Shown: piece after piece, positions 9,461 to 19,639 of the stretch
Layout of the letters: every line of letters starts with the position of its first letter
Position numbering within the stretch: the stretch's first letter is position 1
Source of the DNA: Shewanella benthica KT99
GTDB taxonomy: Bacteria > Pseudomonadota > Gammaproteobacteria > Enterobacterales > Shewanellaceae
NCBI RefSeq assembly: GCF_000172075.1
Contig: NZ_ABIC01000035.1
Span: 1-47,352 of the forward strand
Reading direction: 5' to 3'
DNA: 47,352 nt
Notes under the pieces: model-generated
Told to the model about the DNA's origin: nothing
What the model saw: the letters and a program-made list of their open reading frames with translations, nothing else
The model's database searches: none
Position numbers and translations under genes: made by a program

Positions 9461-10246
9461 ATGTCAACGAGTAATAAAACATTAGTGATTAAAGTTGGTG
9501 GCGCCTTACTGCAGTGTGAGATGGGCATGAACAGGTTGATGGATACTGTGGCTAAGATGATTGCCAAGGGGCAGAAGATTATCTTGGTGCATGGGGGCGG
9601 CTGTATCGTCGATGAACAGCTCACAGCCAACGGTATGGAAACTGAGAAAGTAGACGGGTTAAGGGTTACACCTGCGGCACAAGTGCCTGTCATCGTGGGT
9701 GCACTAGCCGGAACCGCGAATAAATTATTGCAAGCCGCGGCGATAAAGTCCGGTATTTCGGCCATCGGCATGAGCCTGAGTGATGGCGATATTGTCACGG
9801 CCAAGATTAAAGATGCAAGGCTAGGATTTGTCGGTGAAGTTTCACCTAAGAATGCGACTTATCTTGAGTTTATTCTCTCTCAGGCTTGGTTGCCGATTGT
9901 TAGCTCGATTGCAATCGACGCAAGCGGCCAGCAACTCAACGTCAATGCCGATCAAGCCGCGACCGTGTTGGCAAAACTTGTCGATGCTCAGCTAGTGCTG
10001 TTATCCGATGTCTCGGGTGTGCTCGATGGCAAGGGCCAATTAATTAAGAGTCTCAATAGGGCGCAGGTAGCAGAGCTCACTCATATAGGCATTCTCGAGA
10101 ACGGCATGAAAGTGAAGGTCGAGGCCGCACTGGACGTCGCTGAACTCATGGGCCAGCCAGTACAAGTGGCTTCTTGGAGAAGTGAAGAGCAATTGTTAGC
10201 CCTGTCAAATGGTCAGTTGGTGGGAACACAGATCCAACCTAATTAG
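9461..10246 (+). CDS. argB: Acetylglutamate kinase
   Basis: 261 residues. It phosphorylates N-acetylglutamate with ATP, second step of arginine synthesis. Amino-acid-kinase fold: VIKVGGALL at the N-terminus, LVHGGG at about 45, NVNADQAATVLA around 165, and LLSDVSGVLDGKG. The short N-terminus lacks the extra helix of arginine-sensitive hexameric enzymes, so it resembles the dimeric, arginine-insensitive E. coli type; in such systems feedback acts on ArgA. Second gene of the cluster. Confidence 0.95.
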   Translation: MSTSNKTLVIKVGGALLQCEMGMNRLMDTVAKMIAKGQKIILVHGGGCIVDEQLTANGMETEKVDGLRVTPAAQVPVIVGALAGTANKLLQAAAIKSGISAIGMSLSDGDIVTAKIKDARLGFVGEVSPKNATYLEFILSQAWLPIVSSIAIDASGQQLNVNADQAATVLAKLVDAQLVLLSDVSGVLDGKGQLIKSLNRAQVAELTHIGILENGMKVKVEAALDVAELMGQPVQVASWRSEEQLLALSNGQLVGTQIQPN

Positions 10247-10281
10247 TTTTTACTTTAAAATCATTATCATTAAATTTGAGC

Positions 10282-10298
10282 TAGCCGCGACGCGGCTA
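10282..10298 (+). other. Hairpin between argB and argF
   Basis: TAGCCGC-GAC-GCGGCTA, a perfect 7-bp stem in the 105-base argB-argF gap. It has no T run, so it is not a clear terminator. It may affect mRNA processing or stability; that is a guess. Confidence 0.4.
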
Positions 10299-10351
10299 AC
10301 TGAATACAAGAATAAGTGTTGGATTAAGCTGCCAATCAGAGGAGAGTGACC

Positions 10352-11266
10352 ATGAACCACCTGTTATCGATAAAAGATCTAACTCAAGAGCAACTGAAAG
10401 ACTTGTTGTCCCTGGCGAAAAAAATAAAGGCTAATCCAGCCGAGTATCGCCATGCCTTGGACGGTAAGAGTGTGGTGATGTTATTTGAGAAGCCTTCATT
10501 GAGAACTCGCGTTAGTTTCGATATCGGCATCAATAAACTTGGCGGCCATTGCCTCTACCTGGATCAGCAAAATGGTGCCTTGGGTAAACGTGAGCCGATA
10601 GCCGATTTTGCTGCCAATATATCATGTTGGGCCGACGCTATCGTGGCGAGAACCTATCTACATTCGACCATTGAAGGCCTGGCTGAGCATGGCAGTGTGC
10701 CGGTAATTAATGCGCTATCGGATCTCTATCACCCTTGCCAGGGCTTAGCAGACTTCCTCACTTTATCTGAGAAGTTTGACGATGTTAGTCAGGTTAAACT
10801 CGCTTATGTCGGTGACGGTAACAATGTGGCCCACTCATTGATGTTCGGCGCCGCAATTCTCGGCGCTAAGATGACCGTCGTTTGTCCTCCCGGGCACTTT
10901 CCTGATGGCGAAGTCGTGGTACAGGCGCAAGCGTTGGCGGCTAAGCATGGCGGCTCTCTGTTGCTGACCTCAGATATTGAGGCGATGGGTGCGCAAGATG
11001 CTATTTACACCGATACCTGGATCTCTATGGGTGACGAGACTGATATGGCTGATATCAAAGCTAAGTTCGGTCCATATCAGGTCAATGCTGCTCTGATGGA
11101 AAAAGCGGGCGCTAACTTCTTCATGCACTGTTTGCCAGTATATCGTGAAGTTGAGGCTACTGCAGAGGTGGTCGATGGTGAGGGTTCACTTATCTTGCAG
11201 CAAGCTGAAAATCGCATGCATGCACAAAATGCCGTACTCGTGACCTTGCTGGGTCAGAAAGATTAG
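10352..11266 (+). CDS. argF: Ornithine carbamoyltransferase
   Basis: 304 residues from the ATG at 10352. It joins ornithine and carbamoyl phosphate to give citrulline. Motifs: the carbamoyl-phosphate loop EKPSLRTRVSF (Leu in the place where E. coli has Thr, as in many short OTCases), YHPCQGLADF, the ornithine loop TDTWISMGDE and the catalytic MHCLPVYR. The start is set by AGGAGAG 6-13 bases upstream; a GTG two codons earlier falls inside this ribosome binding site. Third gene of the cluster. Confidence 0.95.
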   Translation: MNHLLSIKDLTQEQLKDLLSLAKKIKANPAEYRHALDGKSVVMLFEKPSLRTRVSFDIGINKLGGHCLYLDQQNGALGKREPIADFAANISCWADAIVARTYLHSTIEGLAEHGSVPVINALSDLYHPCQGLADFLTLSEKFDDVSQVKLAYVGDGNNVAHSLMFGAAILGAKMTVVCPPGHFPDGEVVVQAQALAAKHGGSLLLTSDIEAMGAQDAIYTDTWISMGDETDMADIKAKFGPYQVNAALMEKAGANFFMHCLPVYREVEATAEVVDGEGSLILQQAENRMHAQNAVLVTLLGQKD

Positions 11267-11295
11267 ACAAAATCTAGACGTAAACATATTTATAT

Positions 11296-11315
11296 CTCAT
11301 CGAGGTTTCGATGAG
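11296..11315 (+). other. Hairpin between argF and argG
   Basis: CTCATCGA-GGTT-TCGATGAG, a perfect 8-bp stem in the 75-base argF-argG gap, 26 bases before the argG start. No T run follows, so it is probably not a terminator. The gap also holds a good ribosome binding site (TTAGGAAAC) for argG. Confidence 0.45.
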
Positions 11316-11341
11316 CAAGTAACAGAAATTAGGAAACAGAG

Positions 11342-12565
11342 ATGTCGAATCAAATAAAGAAAACAGATGTGAAAAAAGTTGTCCTGGCATATTCGGGTGG
11401 ACTGGATACGTCGGCTATTATCCCCTGGCTAAAAGAGACCTATGATAATTGTGAAATTATTGCCTTCTGTGCCGATGTGGGTCAGGGAGATGCCGAGCTC
11501 GAAGGCCTCCATGCCAAGGCGATTGCTTCGGGTGCCTCCGAGTGCTATATCGTCGACCTTAAAGAAGAACTGGTTGCCGATTATATCTACCCAACCATAG
11601 CCACTGGCGCCATCTATGAAGGTACTTACTTACTCGGCACTTCTATGGCCAGGCCTATTATTGCTAAGGCTCAGATAGAAATTGCACGTAAAGTCGGTGC
11701 CGATGCTGTCTGTCATGGCTGTACCGGTAAAGGCAACGATCAGGTTCGTTTCGAAGGCTGTTTCGCCGCGCTGGCTCCGGATCTCAAAGTGATCGCTCCA
11801 TGGCGTGAATGGGAGATGGTGAGTCGTGAGGATCTACTCGACTACTTGGCCGAGCGTAATATCGAGACAAGTTCGTCGATAACCAAAATTTACAGTCGTG
11901 ATGCCAATGCCTGGCATATTTCACACGAAGGTGGCGAGTTGGAAGATCCGTGGAACGAACCGTCTAAAGGCGTGTGGACTATGACAGTCGCCCCTGAAGA
12001 TGCTCCGGATGTACCTGAATATGTGACACTGGAATTAGAGCAGGGCAAGATCACTAAGGTTAACGGTGAGGCGCTGTCTCCTTACGCGGCACTCACGGTG
12101 CTAAATAAAGTGGCAGGAGCTCATGGTGTAGGCAGAATCGATATCACAGAGAACAGGCTGGTAGGCATGAAGTCTCGTGGTTGTTATGAGACTCCAGGTG
12201 GCACTGTGATGTTTGCGGCGTTACGTGCCATCGAAGAGTTGGTACTCGACAAGACGAGCCGTGAGTGGCGCGAGCAAGTTGGCGCGCAGATGGCTCAGCT
12301 GGTTTATGACGGACGTTGGTTCACTCCTCTTTGTGAGTCCCTGCTAGCCGCCTCCGGGCCCTTAGCTAAGTTAGTTAATGGTGAAGTCGTCATTAAGCTC
12401 TACAAGGGTCAGGCTCAAGCGGTTAAGAAGCGCTCACCTAACAGCCTATATTCTGAAGCGTTTGCGACCTTTGGCGAAGATGATGTGTATAACCAGAAAG
12501 ATGCCGAAGGCTTTATTCGTCTCTACTCGCTCTCTAGTCGCATCAGAGCACTGAAGGGTCTGTAA
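11342..12565 (+). CDS. argG: Argininosuccinate synthase
   Basis: 407 residues. It condenses citrulline and aspartate with ATP. The N-type ATP pyrophosphatase loop [12 protein letters not shown] is at 15-26; [13 protein letters not shown], the citrulline/aspartate binding stretch, follows at about 122, and the C-terminal [20 protein letters not shown] is typical. AGGAAA precedes the ATG at a good distance. Fourth gene of the cluster, followed by an intrinsic terminator before argH. Confidence 0.96.
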   Translation: MSNQIKKTDVKKVVLAYSGGLDTSAIIPWLKETYDNCEIIAFCADVGQGDAELEGLHAKAIASGASECYIVDLKEELVADYIYPTIATGAIYEGTYLLGTSMARPIIAKAQIEIARKVGADAVCHGCTGKGNDQVRFEGCFAALAPDLKVIAPWREWEMVSREDLLDYLAERNIETSSSITKIYSRDANAWHISHEGGELEDPWNEPSKGVWTMTVAPEDAPDVPEYVTLELEQGKITKVNGEALSPYAALTVLNKVAGAHGVGRIDITENRLVGMKSRGCYETPGGTVMFAALRAIEELVLDKTSREWREQVGAQMAQLVYDGRWFTPLCESLLAASGPLAKLVNGEVVIKLYKGQAQAVKKRSPNSLYSEAFATFGEDDVYNQKDAEGFIRLYSLSSRIRALKGL

Positions 12566-12591
12566 ATCGCGGCAGATGATTTAATTAAAAT

Positions 12592-12616
12592 AAAGGGCGC
12601 TAAGCGTCCTTTTTTG
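12592..12616 (+). terminator. Intrinsic terminator between argG and argH
   Basis: Stem AAAGGGCGC (12592-12600) with GCGTCCTTT (12604-12612), one G-T pair, TAA loop, followed by T residues to 12615. It lies inside the arg cluster and ends 21 bases before the argH start, so it should lower argH expression relative to argCBFG unless read through. Confidence 0.75.
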
Positions 12617-12636
12617 TAAAAGATGAGGATACCAGC

Positions 12637-14001
12637 ATGGCATTATGGGGCGGAAGATTTAGTCAGGAAAGCAGTGCATTGTTTAAATTATTCAATGATT
12701 CACTGCCTGTGGATTACCGTTTGATTGAACAGGACATCGTCGGCTCGATAGCCTGGGCCGAAGCAATCACACAGGTCGGTGTCTTGACTGAGCAAGAGTG
12801 CACTCAGTTACAGCAGGCATTGAAAGACCTATTAGCCGAGGTTGAAGATAAGCCAGAGTTGATCTTGGCATCGGGCGCCGAAGATATTCATAGCTTCGTC
12901 GAGCAATCACTTATCGCTAAAGTAGGTGATCTGGGCAAGAAAATACATACAGGGCGCTCCCGTAATGACCAGGTGGCTACCGATCTTAAACTATGGTGCA
13001 AGAAGGAGGGTCAACAGCAACTCGTTTTACTAAAGAGCTTGAGACAAGCACTTCTCGAACTGGCCCAAAGAGAGCTCGATGCAGTTATGCCGGGTTATAC
13101 CCATCTGCAGCGTGCTCAGCCCATTACATTTGGTCACTGGTGTCTAGCCTATGTTGAGATGTTTGAGCGTGATATTAGCCGCTTAGAAGATGCACTCAAG
13201 CGGGCCGATACTTGTCCTCTGGGTACTGGAGCGCTTGCCGGTACGGCTTATCCAATGGATAGATACAAGTTAGCCGCTGCGTTAGGATTTGCCTCTCCGA
13301 CCCTTAACAGTTTAGATTCGGTCTCCGACAGAGATCATGTGATTGAGATCTGCAGCGATGCTTCAATCAGCATGATGCATCTGAGTCGTCTGGCAGAAGA
13401 CCTCATCTTCTTCAACAGTGGTGAAGCGGGCTTCATCGACCTAGATGATGAAGTGACCTCGGGCTCATCTCTGATGCCACAGAAGAAAAATCCCGATGCT
13501 CTAGAGCTTATCAGGGGAAAGACAGGGCGAGTGTACGGTAGTCTGATTGGCATTCTGACGACGATGAAGGCGCTTCCTCTGGCATATAACAAGGATATGC
13601 AGGAAGACAAGGAGGGATTATTTGATGTTATGGATAGCTGGGCTATCTGTCTCGAGATGGCGGCACTGGTCTTGAGTGGCCTAAAGGTTAATCGTGAGAA
13701 TACCTTAAGAGCGGCTCAACAAGGCTATGCAAACTCGACCGAACTAGCCGATTACTTAGTGGCTAAGGGAATGCCATTCAGAGAAGCACATCATGTAGTG
13801 GGTGAAGTGGTGGTTAAAGCCATAGCGGCAAAGAAACCCTTGGAGGATTTTGCATTAGAGGAGCTACAAGCTTTTTCTAATATCATCGCCGATGACGTGT
13901 ATGCCTGCCTGACCATAGAGTCTTGTCTGGCCAAGAGAGAAGCCCTAGGTGGAACTTCGCTGCCTCGGGTGAAAGCGGCACTGGCGAGTAAGCTAGCTTA
14001 A
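12637..14001 (+). CDS. argH: Argininosuccinate lyase
   Basis: 454 residues. It splits argininosuccinate into arginine and fumarate, the last step of the pathway. The fumarase-superfamily signature [20 protein letters not shown] is at about 280-299, with [14 protein letters not shown] near 108 and [17 protein letters not shown] near 155. It has the standard length with no fused N-acetylglutamate synthase domain, unlike the argH(A) fusions of some marine relatives, so argA must lie elsewhere. GAGGAT stands before the ATG. Last gene of the cluster. Confidence 0.96.
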   Translation: MALWGGRFSQESSALFKLFNDSLPVDYRLIEQDIVGSIAWAEAITQVGVLTEQECTQLQQALKDLLAEVEDKPELILASGAEDIHSFVEQSLIAKVGDLGKKIHTGRSRNDQVATDLKLWCKKEGQQQLVLLKSLRQALLELAQRELDAVMPGYTHLQRAQPITFGHWCLAYVEMFERDISRLEDALKRADTCPLGTGALAGTAYPMDRYKLAAALGFASPTLNSLDSVSDRDHVIEICSDASISMMHLSRLAEDLIFFNSGEAGFIDLDDEVTSGSSLMPQKKNPDALELIRGKTGRVYGSLIGILTTMKALPLAYNKDMQEDKEGLFDVMDSWAICLEMAALVLSGLKVNRENTLRAAQQGYANSTELADYLVAKGMPFREAHHVVGEVVVKAIAAKKPLEDFALEELQAFSNIIADDVYACLTIESCLAKREALGGTSLPRVKAALASKLA

Positions 14002-14071
14002 AAATTGAACGTATAGGTTGAAAGTTAAAATGATTTCTAGCCATGTCACTAATTTTTAATGTATAAAACAT

Positions 14072-14104
14072 AAAAAAGCACTATTGAATTAATCGTGCTT
14101 TTTA
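14072..14104. terminator. Bidirectional terminator between argH and mrcA
   Basis: AAAGCAC / GTGCTTT stem flanked by an A run on the left (14072-14077) and a T run on the right (14099-14103), so it works for both the argH transcript and the convergent mrcA transcript. Confidence 0.75.
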
Positions 14105-14140
14105 TTGCGTTTTTATACAGGTTTTGTGGGCTAGAAGCCT

Positions 14141-16669
14141 TTATTGGAATAGTTCATCGGCCGAATCTTCGATGAATATATCGTTTGACTCATTGGTCTC
14201 TGTGGTAAATTCCTTTGGCTCAGTTCCGGAGATAAAATACTCGAACGAACTAGTATAATCCGTTTTTCTGGTTAACTTACCCGTGGCCAGATCGATTCTG
14301 ACAGAAATGATCCCTTGGGGAGGAGTCGTTGGAATTTCGGGCGTGCCGGTGAGTGCATTCTTCATAAACTCATTCCAACCCGGTCCCGCAGTTTTCGCTC
14401 CAGCTTCGGCTGCCGAGATCTGATCTTTAGCCCCATTGGCATCCCAAGTGGTTCTGCCAAGCTCCTTGCTGTGATCATCGAAACCCACCCATACGGTGGT
14501 GGCAAGCTTAGGATTGAAGCCACTGAACCAGGTATCCCTTGATTCGTTGGTTGTACCTGTTTTACCTGCAATATCATGGCGCTTAACCACGCGTGAGGCT
14601 CGCCAAGCTGTCCCATTCCAGCCGGTTCCCTTGCTCCAGTTGCCGCCGCCCCAAATTACACTCTTTAACGCTTCGGTGACTAAGAATGCGGTTTGCTCCG
14701 AGATGATCCTCTCTGCATAGCGAGAATCGGGACCACCGCAACTATCGGCATCTGTAACCTGCTCAGCCTGTTTAAATTCTTCAGCCATAGCGGCAAAGGG
14801 ATCATCACTGATAGGCAGTGGCTTGGCATGAGGGGGGCAGGCTAATATCGGGCTAGATTTCTCAATCACAGTACCGTAGGAGTCTTCAATGAGTTCGATA
14901 AAGTAAGGTTCAACCTTGTAGCCACCGTTAGCGAAAGTGGAGAACGCGGTGACGACCTGCAGTGGTGTGACAGAGTTTGAACCCAGCGCGATAGATTCGT
15001 TTCTGGGGATCTCGTCACGGGTGAAACCAAACTTGACCAAGGTATCGATAGCCTTATCCAGGCCGGCATAACGCATGGTCCTCACCGACATGACATTGAT
15101 GGATTGAGCGAGTCCCACACGTAATCGAGTCGGTCCCGTGTAGCGATCCGGGGAGTTCTTGGGCCGCCATGCGGTACCTTGTCTGGTATCTGCATTATTG
15201 ATAGGTGCATTGTTGATGAGCGTCGCTAGGGTATAACCTTTCTCAATAGCAGCGGTATAGATGAATGGTTTAATATTAGAGCCTAACTGCCGCTTGGCTT
15301 GGGTGACGCGATTATATTGGCTGGTGTGAAAACTGAAACCACCGACTAATGCCTTTATTGCGCCATTGTGTGGGTCGAGTGACACAATGGCACTGGATAC
15401 GACGGGGATCTGGGATAACTGCCAGAAGTCACCGTTATGACGTAACCAGACTTGTTCGCCAACTGTCAGTATTTGTTCCGCAGTTTTAGGTGCCCTTCCT
15501 TGTTGTTTGTTACTGATGAATTTTCGCGCCCATTTCAAACCTTGCCAATCTAGCTGGATAGTCTCCCCCGCAGAGGTGAGTAAGGATGCACTCTGTGCTT
15601 CGATACTCATTACGGCGGCGGGGACCAAGCCTTGGAAAGCCTGAGTCTGTTTGAGCCGCGTGAGTAAATGAGAGGTTTCGAGTGGGGTGTCTGTCCATAA
15701 AATAGCGGTTGCACCACGATAGCCGTGTCTTTGATCGTAGGCATACACATTATTTCTAAGTGCATGCTGTGCATCTCGCTGTAGCTTGGAGTCTATGCTG
15801 GTGTATACATTATAGCCGCCGGTATAGGCCTCCTCTTCACCCAATTTATCGACCAGATAATCTCTGGCCATCTCGGAAATATAGGGGGCATATAAGTTTA
15901 TTTCTGCGCCATGGTATTTTGCCGATACGGGAGCTTGAATAGCTGCAGAATATTGCGCTTGAGTAATGTTCTTCTTCTTCAACATACGGCTTAACACCCA
16001 ATTGCGTCGATTGAGTGCCCTGCTCGGGTTGCGGATTGGATTCGCTGCCGATGGTGCTTGAGGCAGGCCGGCGATCATGGCTATCTCAGGTAAGTTGAGC
16101 TCTTCGAGCCTTTTACCATAATACACTTGTGCCGCAGCCCCTACGCCATATGCACGGTTGCCTAAGAAAGAACGATTCAGATAAAGCTCTAATATCTGCT
16201 CTTTAGTCAGGGCTTTTTCGATTTTGATTGCTAGAAATATCTCTTTAATCTTGCGTATATATGTCTTCTCTCGAGAAAGGAAGAATCCGCGTGCCACCTG
16301 CTGGGTGATGGTACTGGCTCCCTGGCTCTTCTTCCCTGTGGTGATCAAAATGATAGCTGCGCGAGTGATACCGATAGGGTCTATGCCATGATGTTGGAAG
16401 AAACGGGCATCTTCTGTGTCTAAAACCGCATCGATAAGTAATGGTGGAACATCTGCAAAGGCAACGGGGATGCGCCTTTTCTCACCAAATTGTGAGATCA
16501 TTTTTCCGTCACTGCTATAAATGCGTAAAGGAGTCTGTAGCTTAACTGTCTTCAGTGTATTTACGTCAGGAAGGTCGGGTAAAACATAGAAATATGCTGC
16601 AGCAATAGCGCCTATTCCTAATAGGGTTAAACTAAAAAGAGCGATAACAATACGTTTAAACCACTTCAC
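14141..16669 (-). CDS. mrcA: Penicillin-binding protein 1A (bifunctional peptidoglycan synthase)
   Basis: 842 residues. An N-terminal membrane anchor (about 8-28) is followed by a GT51 glycosyltransferase domain (catalytic Glu86 in DTEDARFFQHHG, then GASTITQQVAR), an OB-like insert, and a transpeptidase domain with the active-site SxxK in GSNIKPFIYTAA, an SIN motif (AQSINVMSVRT) and KTGTT near the C-terminal third. It polymerises and crosslinks peptidoglycan outside the inner membrane. Start is GTG at 16669. It diverges from pilM, the usual order in gammaproteobacteria. Its outer-membrane activator LpoA is encoded in the same window at 32888-34783. Confidence 0.95.
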   Translation of the reverse strand: MKWFKRIVIALFSLTLLGIGAIAAAYFYVLPDLPDVNTLKTVKLQTPLRIYSSDGKMISQFGEKRRIPVAFADVPPLLIDAVLDTEDARFFQHHGIDPIGITRAAIILITTGKKSQGASTITQQVARGFFLSREKTYIRKIKEIFLAIKIEKALTKEQILELYLNRSFLGNRAYGVGAAAQVYYGKRLEELNLPEIAMIAGLPQAPSAANPIRNPSRALNRRNWVLSRMLKKKNITQAQYSAAIQAPVSAKYHGAEINLYAPYISEMARDYLVDKLGEEEAYTGGYNVYTSIDSKLQRDAQHALRNNVYAYDQRHGYRGATAILWTDTPLETSHLLTRLKQTQAFQGLVPAAVMSIEAQSASLLTSAGETIQLDWQGLKWARKFISNKQQGRAPKTAEQILTVGEQVWLRHNGDFWQLSQIPVVSSAIVSLDPHNGAIKALVGGFSFHTSQYNRVTQAKRQLGSNIKPFIYTAAIEKGYTLATLINNAPINNADTRQGTAWRPKNSPDRYTGPTRLRVGLAQSINVMSVRTMRYAGLDKAIDTLVKFGFTRDEIPRNESIALGSNSVTPLQVVTAFSTFANGGYKVEPYFIELIEDSYGTVIEKSSPILACPPHAKPLPISDDPFAAMAEEFKQAEQVTDADSCGGPDSRYAERIISEQTAFLVTEALKSVIWGGGNWSKGTGWNGTAWRASRVVKRHDIAGKTGTTNESRDTWFSGFNPKLATTVWVGFDDHSKELGRTTWDANGAKDQISAAEAGAKTAGPGWNEFMKNALTGTPEIPTTPPQGIISVRIDLATGKLTRKTDYTSSFEYFISGTEPKEFTTETNESNDIFIEDSADELFQ

Positions 16670-16854
16670 CAGATAATTCCATTATTTATAGCAGGGACAA
16701 CAGTATATAAGGGGATAGCCCAATGGTGAAGTTAAAAATAGTTGGCAAAAAAATAGCAATTGTAAAATAAGGAAGCATCCTGTACAAATACCGATAACGA
16801 GTTGATTTTGTGCTAATCTAATTGCTGAATAATAACAACAAGTGACATTTGACT

Positions 16855-17934
16855 ATGCTTTCGAAATTATGGAAGCGTCAGGCTCCGCAGATGGTGGGGA
16901 TCGATGTGGGTTCCCATGAGATAAAGGCGATACTGCTGAGCAAGACGGCCGACGGGTACAAAATTGTGAGTCATGCTGCTGTACCCGTGAAAAAGGGTGC
17001 TGTTAATGATCATGAGATCAGAGATTATGATGCAATTACCGAGTCGTTGAGGCAAGTAAAACGTAGCCTGCCTAAAGGGACTAAATTTGCTGCTGTGGCG
17101 GTATCTGGATCTGCAGTGATGACAAAAGTCATCTATATGGATGCCACGTTGAGTGAAGAGGAGATGGAAGCCCAAATTGATATCGAGGCAGATAACCTTA
17201 TTCCCTATTCTCTGGATGAAGTGAGTCTCGATTTTGAAACCTTGAGTGTGAACAGCACGGATCCCACCAAAGTCGATGTCTTGTTAAGCGCGTGTCGCAC
17301 GGAAAATATCGATGCTCGTGTCGATGTCTTAGATGGCATCAATATAGAAACGAAAGTGGTCGATATCGAAGGTTATGCGCTAGGGCGATCATTTGAGCTG
17401 GTTGCTGCTCAACTGCCTGGTGAGGCCAAAAATAAGGTGGTCGCACTTGTCGATATAGGCGCTAACATAACGACCTTCGCGGTAGTTGAAAATGGCGAGA
17501 CAAGTTTTATTCGAGAGCAAGCATTCGGTGGTGAACAATTTACTCAGTCAATACTGTCATTTTATGGCATGTCTTATGAGCAAGCCGAAAAAGCCAAGAT
17601 AGAAGGAGATCTTCCCCGCAATTACATGTTTGAAGTTTTATCGCCATTTCAAACGCAATTACTGCAGCAGATAAAGCGGACATTGCAGATTTACTGTACT
17701 TCAAGCGGTAAAGATAAAGTGGATCATATAGTGTTATGTGGCGGCACTTCTAAACTCGAGGGGATGGCCAATCTGTTAACCAATGAATTGGGTGTTCATA
17801 CCATCATAGCGGATCCGTTTCAGGGGTGTTTACATGCCGAAGATGACGTGAAAAATAGATTACAGCCCCATATCAGTAAATATATGGTGGCTTGTGGATT
17901 AGCGCTGAGGAGTTATTCTCAATGGCGAACATAA
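16855..17934 (+). CDS. pilM: Type IV pilus inner-membrane assembly protein PilM
   Basis: 359 residues, actin-like (FtsA/MreB fold) cytoplasmic protein. GIDVGSHEIKAILLS is the phosphate-1 loop and VALVDIGANITTFAVV the phosphate-2 loop; LCGGTSKLEG is near the C-terminus. In the family PilM binds the short cytoplasmic N-terminus of PilN, whose NINLLPWR is present here. The ATG at 16855 gives MLSKLWKRQ; an upstream in-frame TTG is less likely. It starts the pilMNOPQ operon and overlaps pilN by 13 bases. Confidence 0.93.
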   Translation: MLSKLWKRQAPQMVGIDVGSHEIKAILLSKTADGYKIVSHAAVPVKKGAVNDHEIRDYDAITESLRQVKRSLPKGTKFAAVAVSGSAVMTKVIYMDATLSEEEMEAQIDIEADNLIPYSLDEVSLDFETLSVNSTDPTKVDVLLSACRTENIDARVDVLDGINIETKVVDIEGYALGRSFELVAAQLPGEAKNKVVALVDIGANITTFAVVENGETSFIREQAFGGEQFTQSILSFYGMSYEQAEKAKIEGDLPRNYMFEVLSPFQTQLLQQIKRTLQIYCTSSGKDKVDHIVLCGGTSKLEGMANLLTNELGVHTIIADPFQGCLHAEDDVKNRLQPHISKYMVACGLALRSYSQWRT

Positions 17935-18497
17935 ACTTACTCCCTTGGCGTGAAGAAGCGCGAGAGAAACAGAAAAAAGATTATATTGGTATTTTAGCTT
18001 TGGTTTTTTTAGTGTCTTCTTTAATGGTTTATCTGGCACTGGGTTTCGTCGATATGATGACAGACAAGCAAAAATCCAGGAATGCTTACTTACAATCTGA
18101 GATTAGCTTGCTAGAGATACAGATCGCCGAAATTAAACAGATAAAAACCAGAAAGCAAGATATCGAGCGGCGCACCGAGATTATTTTAAACTTGCAACAA
18201 TCAAGAAACTCACCTACCCATGTCCTAGATGAATTAGTCAGGATTGTTCCGCCGGGGATCTATCTTTCCAGTATCGAGAAGAAGGGAAGTTTGTTGTGGA
18301 TTGAGGGGCGCAGTGAGTCGAATAACAATGTCGCTAATATGATGAGAAAAGTAAAAACCTCAATGTGGCTACACAATCCAAATATGCAGTCTATTGTTGC
18401 TCAAGATATAGAACTGAGGCAGTTACAACGCTTTAGCCTGAAAGTAACGATTAGGGACAATGAGCAAACTGAAGCGGTACAAGGAGCGAGTAAATGA
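17922..18497 (+). CDS. pilN: Type IV pilus assembly protein PilN
   Basis: 191 residues: MANINLLPWREEAR (the PilM-binding peptide), one membrane helix at about 22-43, a coiled coil (about 48-85, KSRNAYLQSEISLLEIQIAE and on), then a small periplasmic domain. It forms the inner-membrane alignment complex with PilO and PilP. The ATG at 17922 has GAGGAG about 10 bases upstream within pilM. It overlaps pilO by four bases (ATGA). Confidence 0.93.
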   Translation: MANINLLPWREEAREKQKKDYIGILALVFLVSSLMVYLALGFVDMMTDKQKSRNAYLQSEISLLEIQIAEIKQIKTRKQDIERRTEIILNLQQSRNSPTHVLDELVRIVPPGIYLSSIEKKGSLLWIEGRSESNNNVANMMRKVKTSMWLHNPNMQSIVAQDIELRQLQRFSLKVTIRDNEQTEAVQGASK

Positions 18498-19114
18498 ACC
18501 TCGATCTGGAGCAGTTTAATGATATTGACTTTGAGAATATAGGTGGCTGGCCGCCCCTGGTTAAAATTGTATTCGCAGCCTTACTTGCAGTCTGTATTTT
18601 TGTTGCGAGCTATTTTCTGTTTATCTCGGATGCGATCGATCGACTCGATACCGAGCAGAGAGCCGAAACGAACTTGAAAAATGACTTCAAATCTAAGTAC
18701 CAACTGGCTGCAAATTTGAAACTCTATCGAGAACAGCTTGACAAGATGGAAGTGCAGTTTGCAGAATTGCTTAAAATGTTACCTTCTCAGAATGAGATGC
18801 CCGGATTGGTCGATGATATTACTTTTTTGGCAACAGACTCTGGTTTGAGGATCGACAGCTTAGATTGGCGTGAAGAGATACAAAGAGACTTCTATATCGA
18901 GTTTCCTATCAGCATGTCGGTGAGTGGTAAGTACCATGAGTTAGGTCAGTTTGTTAGTGGTGTGGCTAAATTACCGCGTATTGTGAGTTTACATGACTTC
19001 GTTATCAAGAGAACAGTTGACGGTATCTTAGGCATGGAGATACTCGCTAAGACATACCGCTTCAAAGAGGGGGCTGATCTGCCACTAGAAGATAATAAGG
19101 TGGTAAGCAGGTGA
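18494..19114 (+). CDS. pilO: Type IV pilus assembly protein PilO
   Basis: 206 residues with one membrane helix (about 21-44) followed by a coiled-coil stretch and a periplasmic ferredoxin-like domain. Partner of PilN; together they link PilM to the PilP-PilQ outer part. Starts on the ATGA overlap with pilN, and its TGA overlaps the GTG start of pilP, so the operon is translationally coupled throughout. Confidence 0.93.
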   Translation: MNLDLEQFNDIDFENIGGWPPLVKIVFAALLAVCIFVASYFLFISDAIDRLDTEQRAETNLKNDFKSKYQLAANLKLYREQLDKMEVQFAELLKMLPSQNEMPGLVDDITFLATDSGLRIDSLDWREEIQRDFYIEFPISMSVSGKYHELGQFVSGVAKLPRIVSLHDFVIKRTVDGILGMEILAKTYRFKEGADLPLEDNKVVSR

Positions 19115-19632
19115 AAATACTTCTTTTTTTAGGCGTTTCACTCTTTTTTTTAACTGCTTGTGTTGGCGATCGCAGTGATCTTGAACTATTCGTCACTACG
19201 ACTAAGGCACAGCATGTCGCTCATATACCAAAGCTGAAAGAGGCGCCTAAGTTTGAACATTTTGTGTATCATGCCAATTTGATGCGTAGTCCATTTGTTC
19301 CTCCCTCGCGGGAACTAACAGAAGAGCTGATAGATACGACTAAAGATTGTCTTCAACCGGATCTTAAGAGGCGTAAGGGGCGTCTGGAAACCTATGCGCT
19401 GGACAATTTAAAGATGCGTGGGACCTTGAGTGAAACAGATATCATCTGGGCCTTAGTAGAGACCAATGATACTAGTGTTTATCGCTTAGGTATTGGTGAG
19501 TATTTAGGACTCTATAATGGTCGAATTACTAAAGTTACTCAGCAAATGGTCGAAATAATAGAATTAATACCAGACGGTTCTGGTTGCTGGACTGAAAGGT
19601 TAAGCAGAATGGAACTTACTGGCGAAGGATGA
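19111..19632 (+). CDS. pilP: Type IV pilus lipoprotein PilP
   Basis: 173 residues with the lipoprotein signal MKILLFLGVSLFFLTAC (Cys17). Family hallmarks include FVPPSRE and the C-terminal beta-domain around YALDNLKMRGTL. PilP joins the PilNO inner-membrane complex to the N-terminal domains of the secretin PilQ. The GTG at 19111 overlaps the pilO stop (GTGA); no better start lies downstream. Confidence 0.92.
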   Translation: MKILLFLGVSLFFLTACVGDRSDLELFVTTTKAQHVAHIPKLKEAPKFEHFVYHANLMRSPFVPPSRELTEELIDTTKDCLQPDLKRRKGRLETYALDNLKMRGTLSETDIIWALVETNDTSVYRLGIGEYLGLYNGRITKVTQQMVEIIELIPDGSGCWTERLSRMELTGEG

Positions 19633-19639
19633 GGGAATA

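Noticed and set aside
14315..15942. Several frames of 60-84 residues within mrcA on either strand
   Set aside because: They overlap the intact PBP1A gene and carry no motif.
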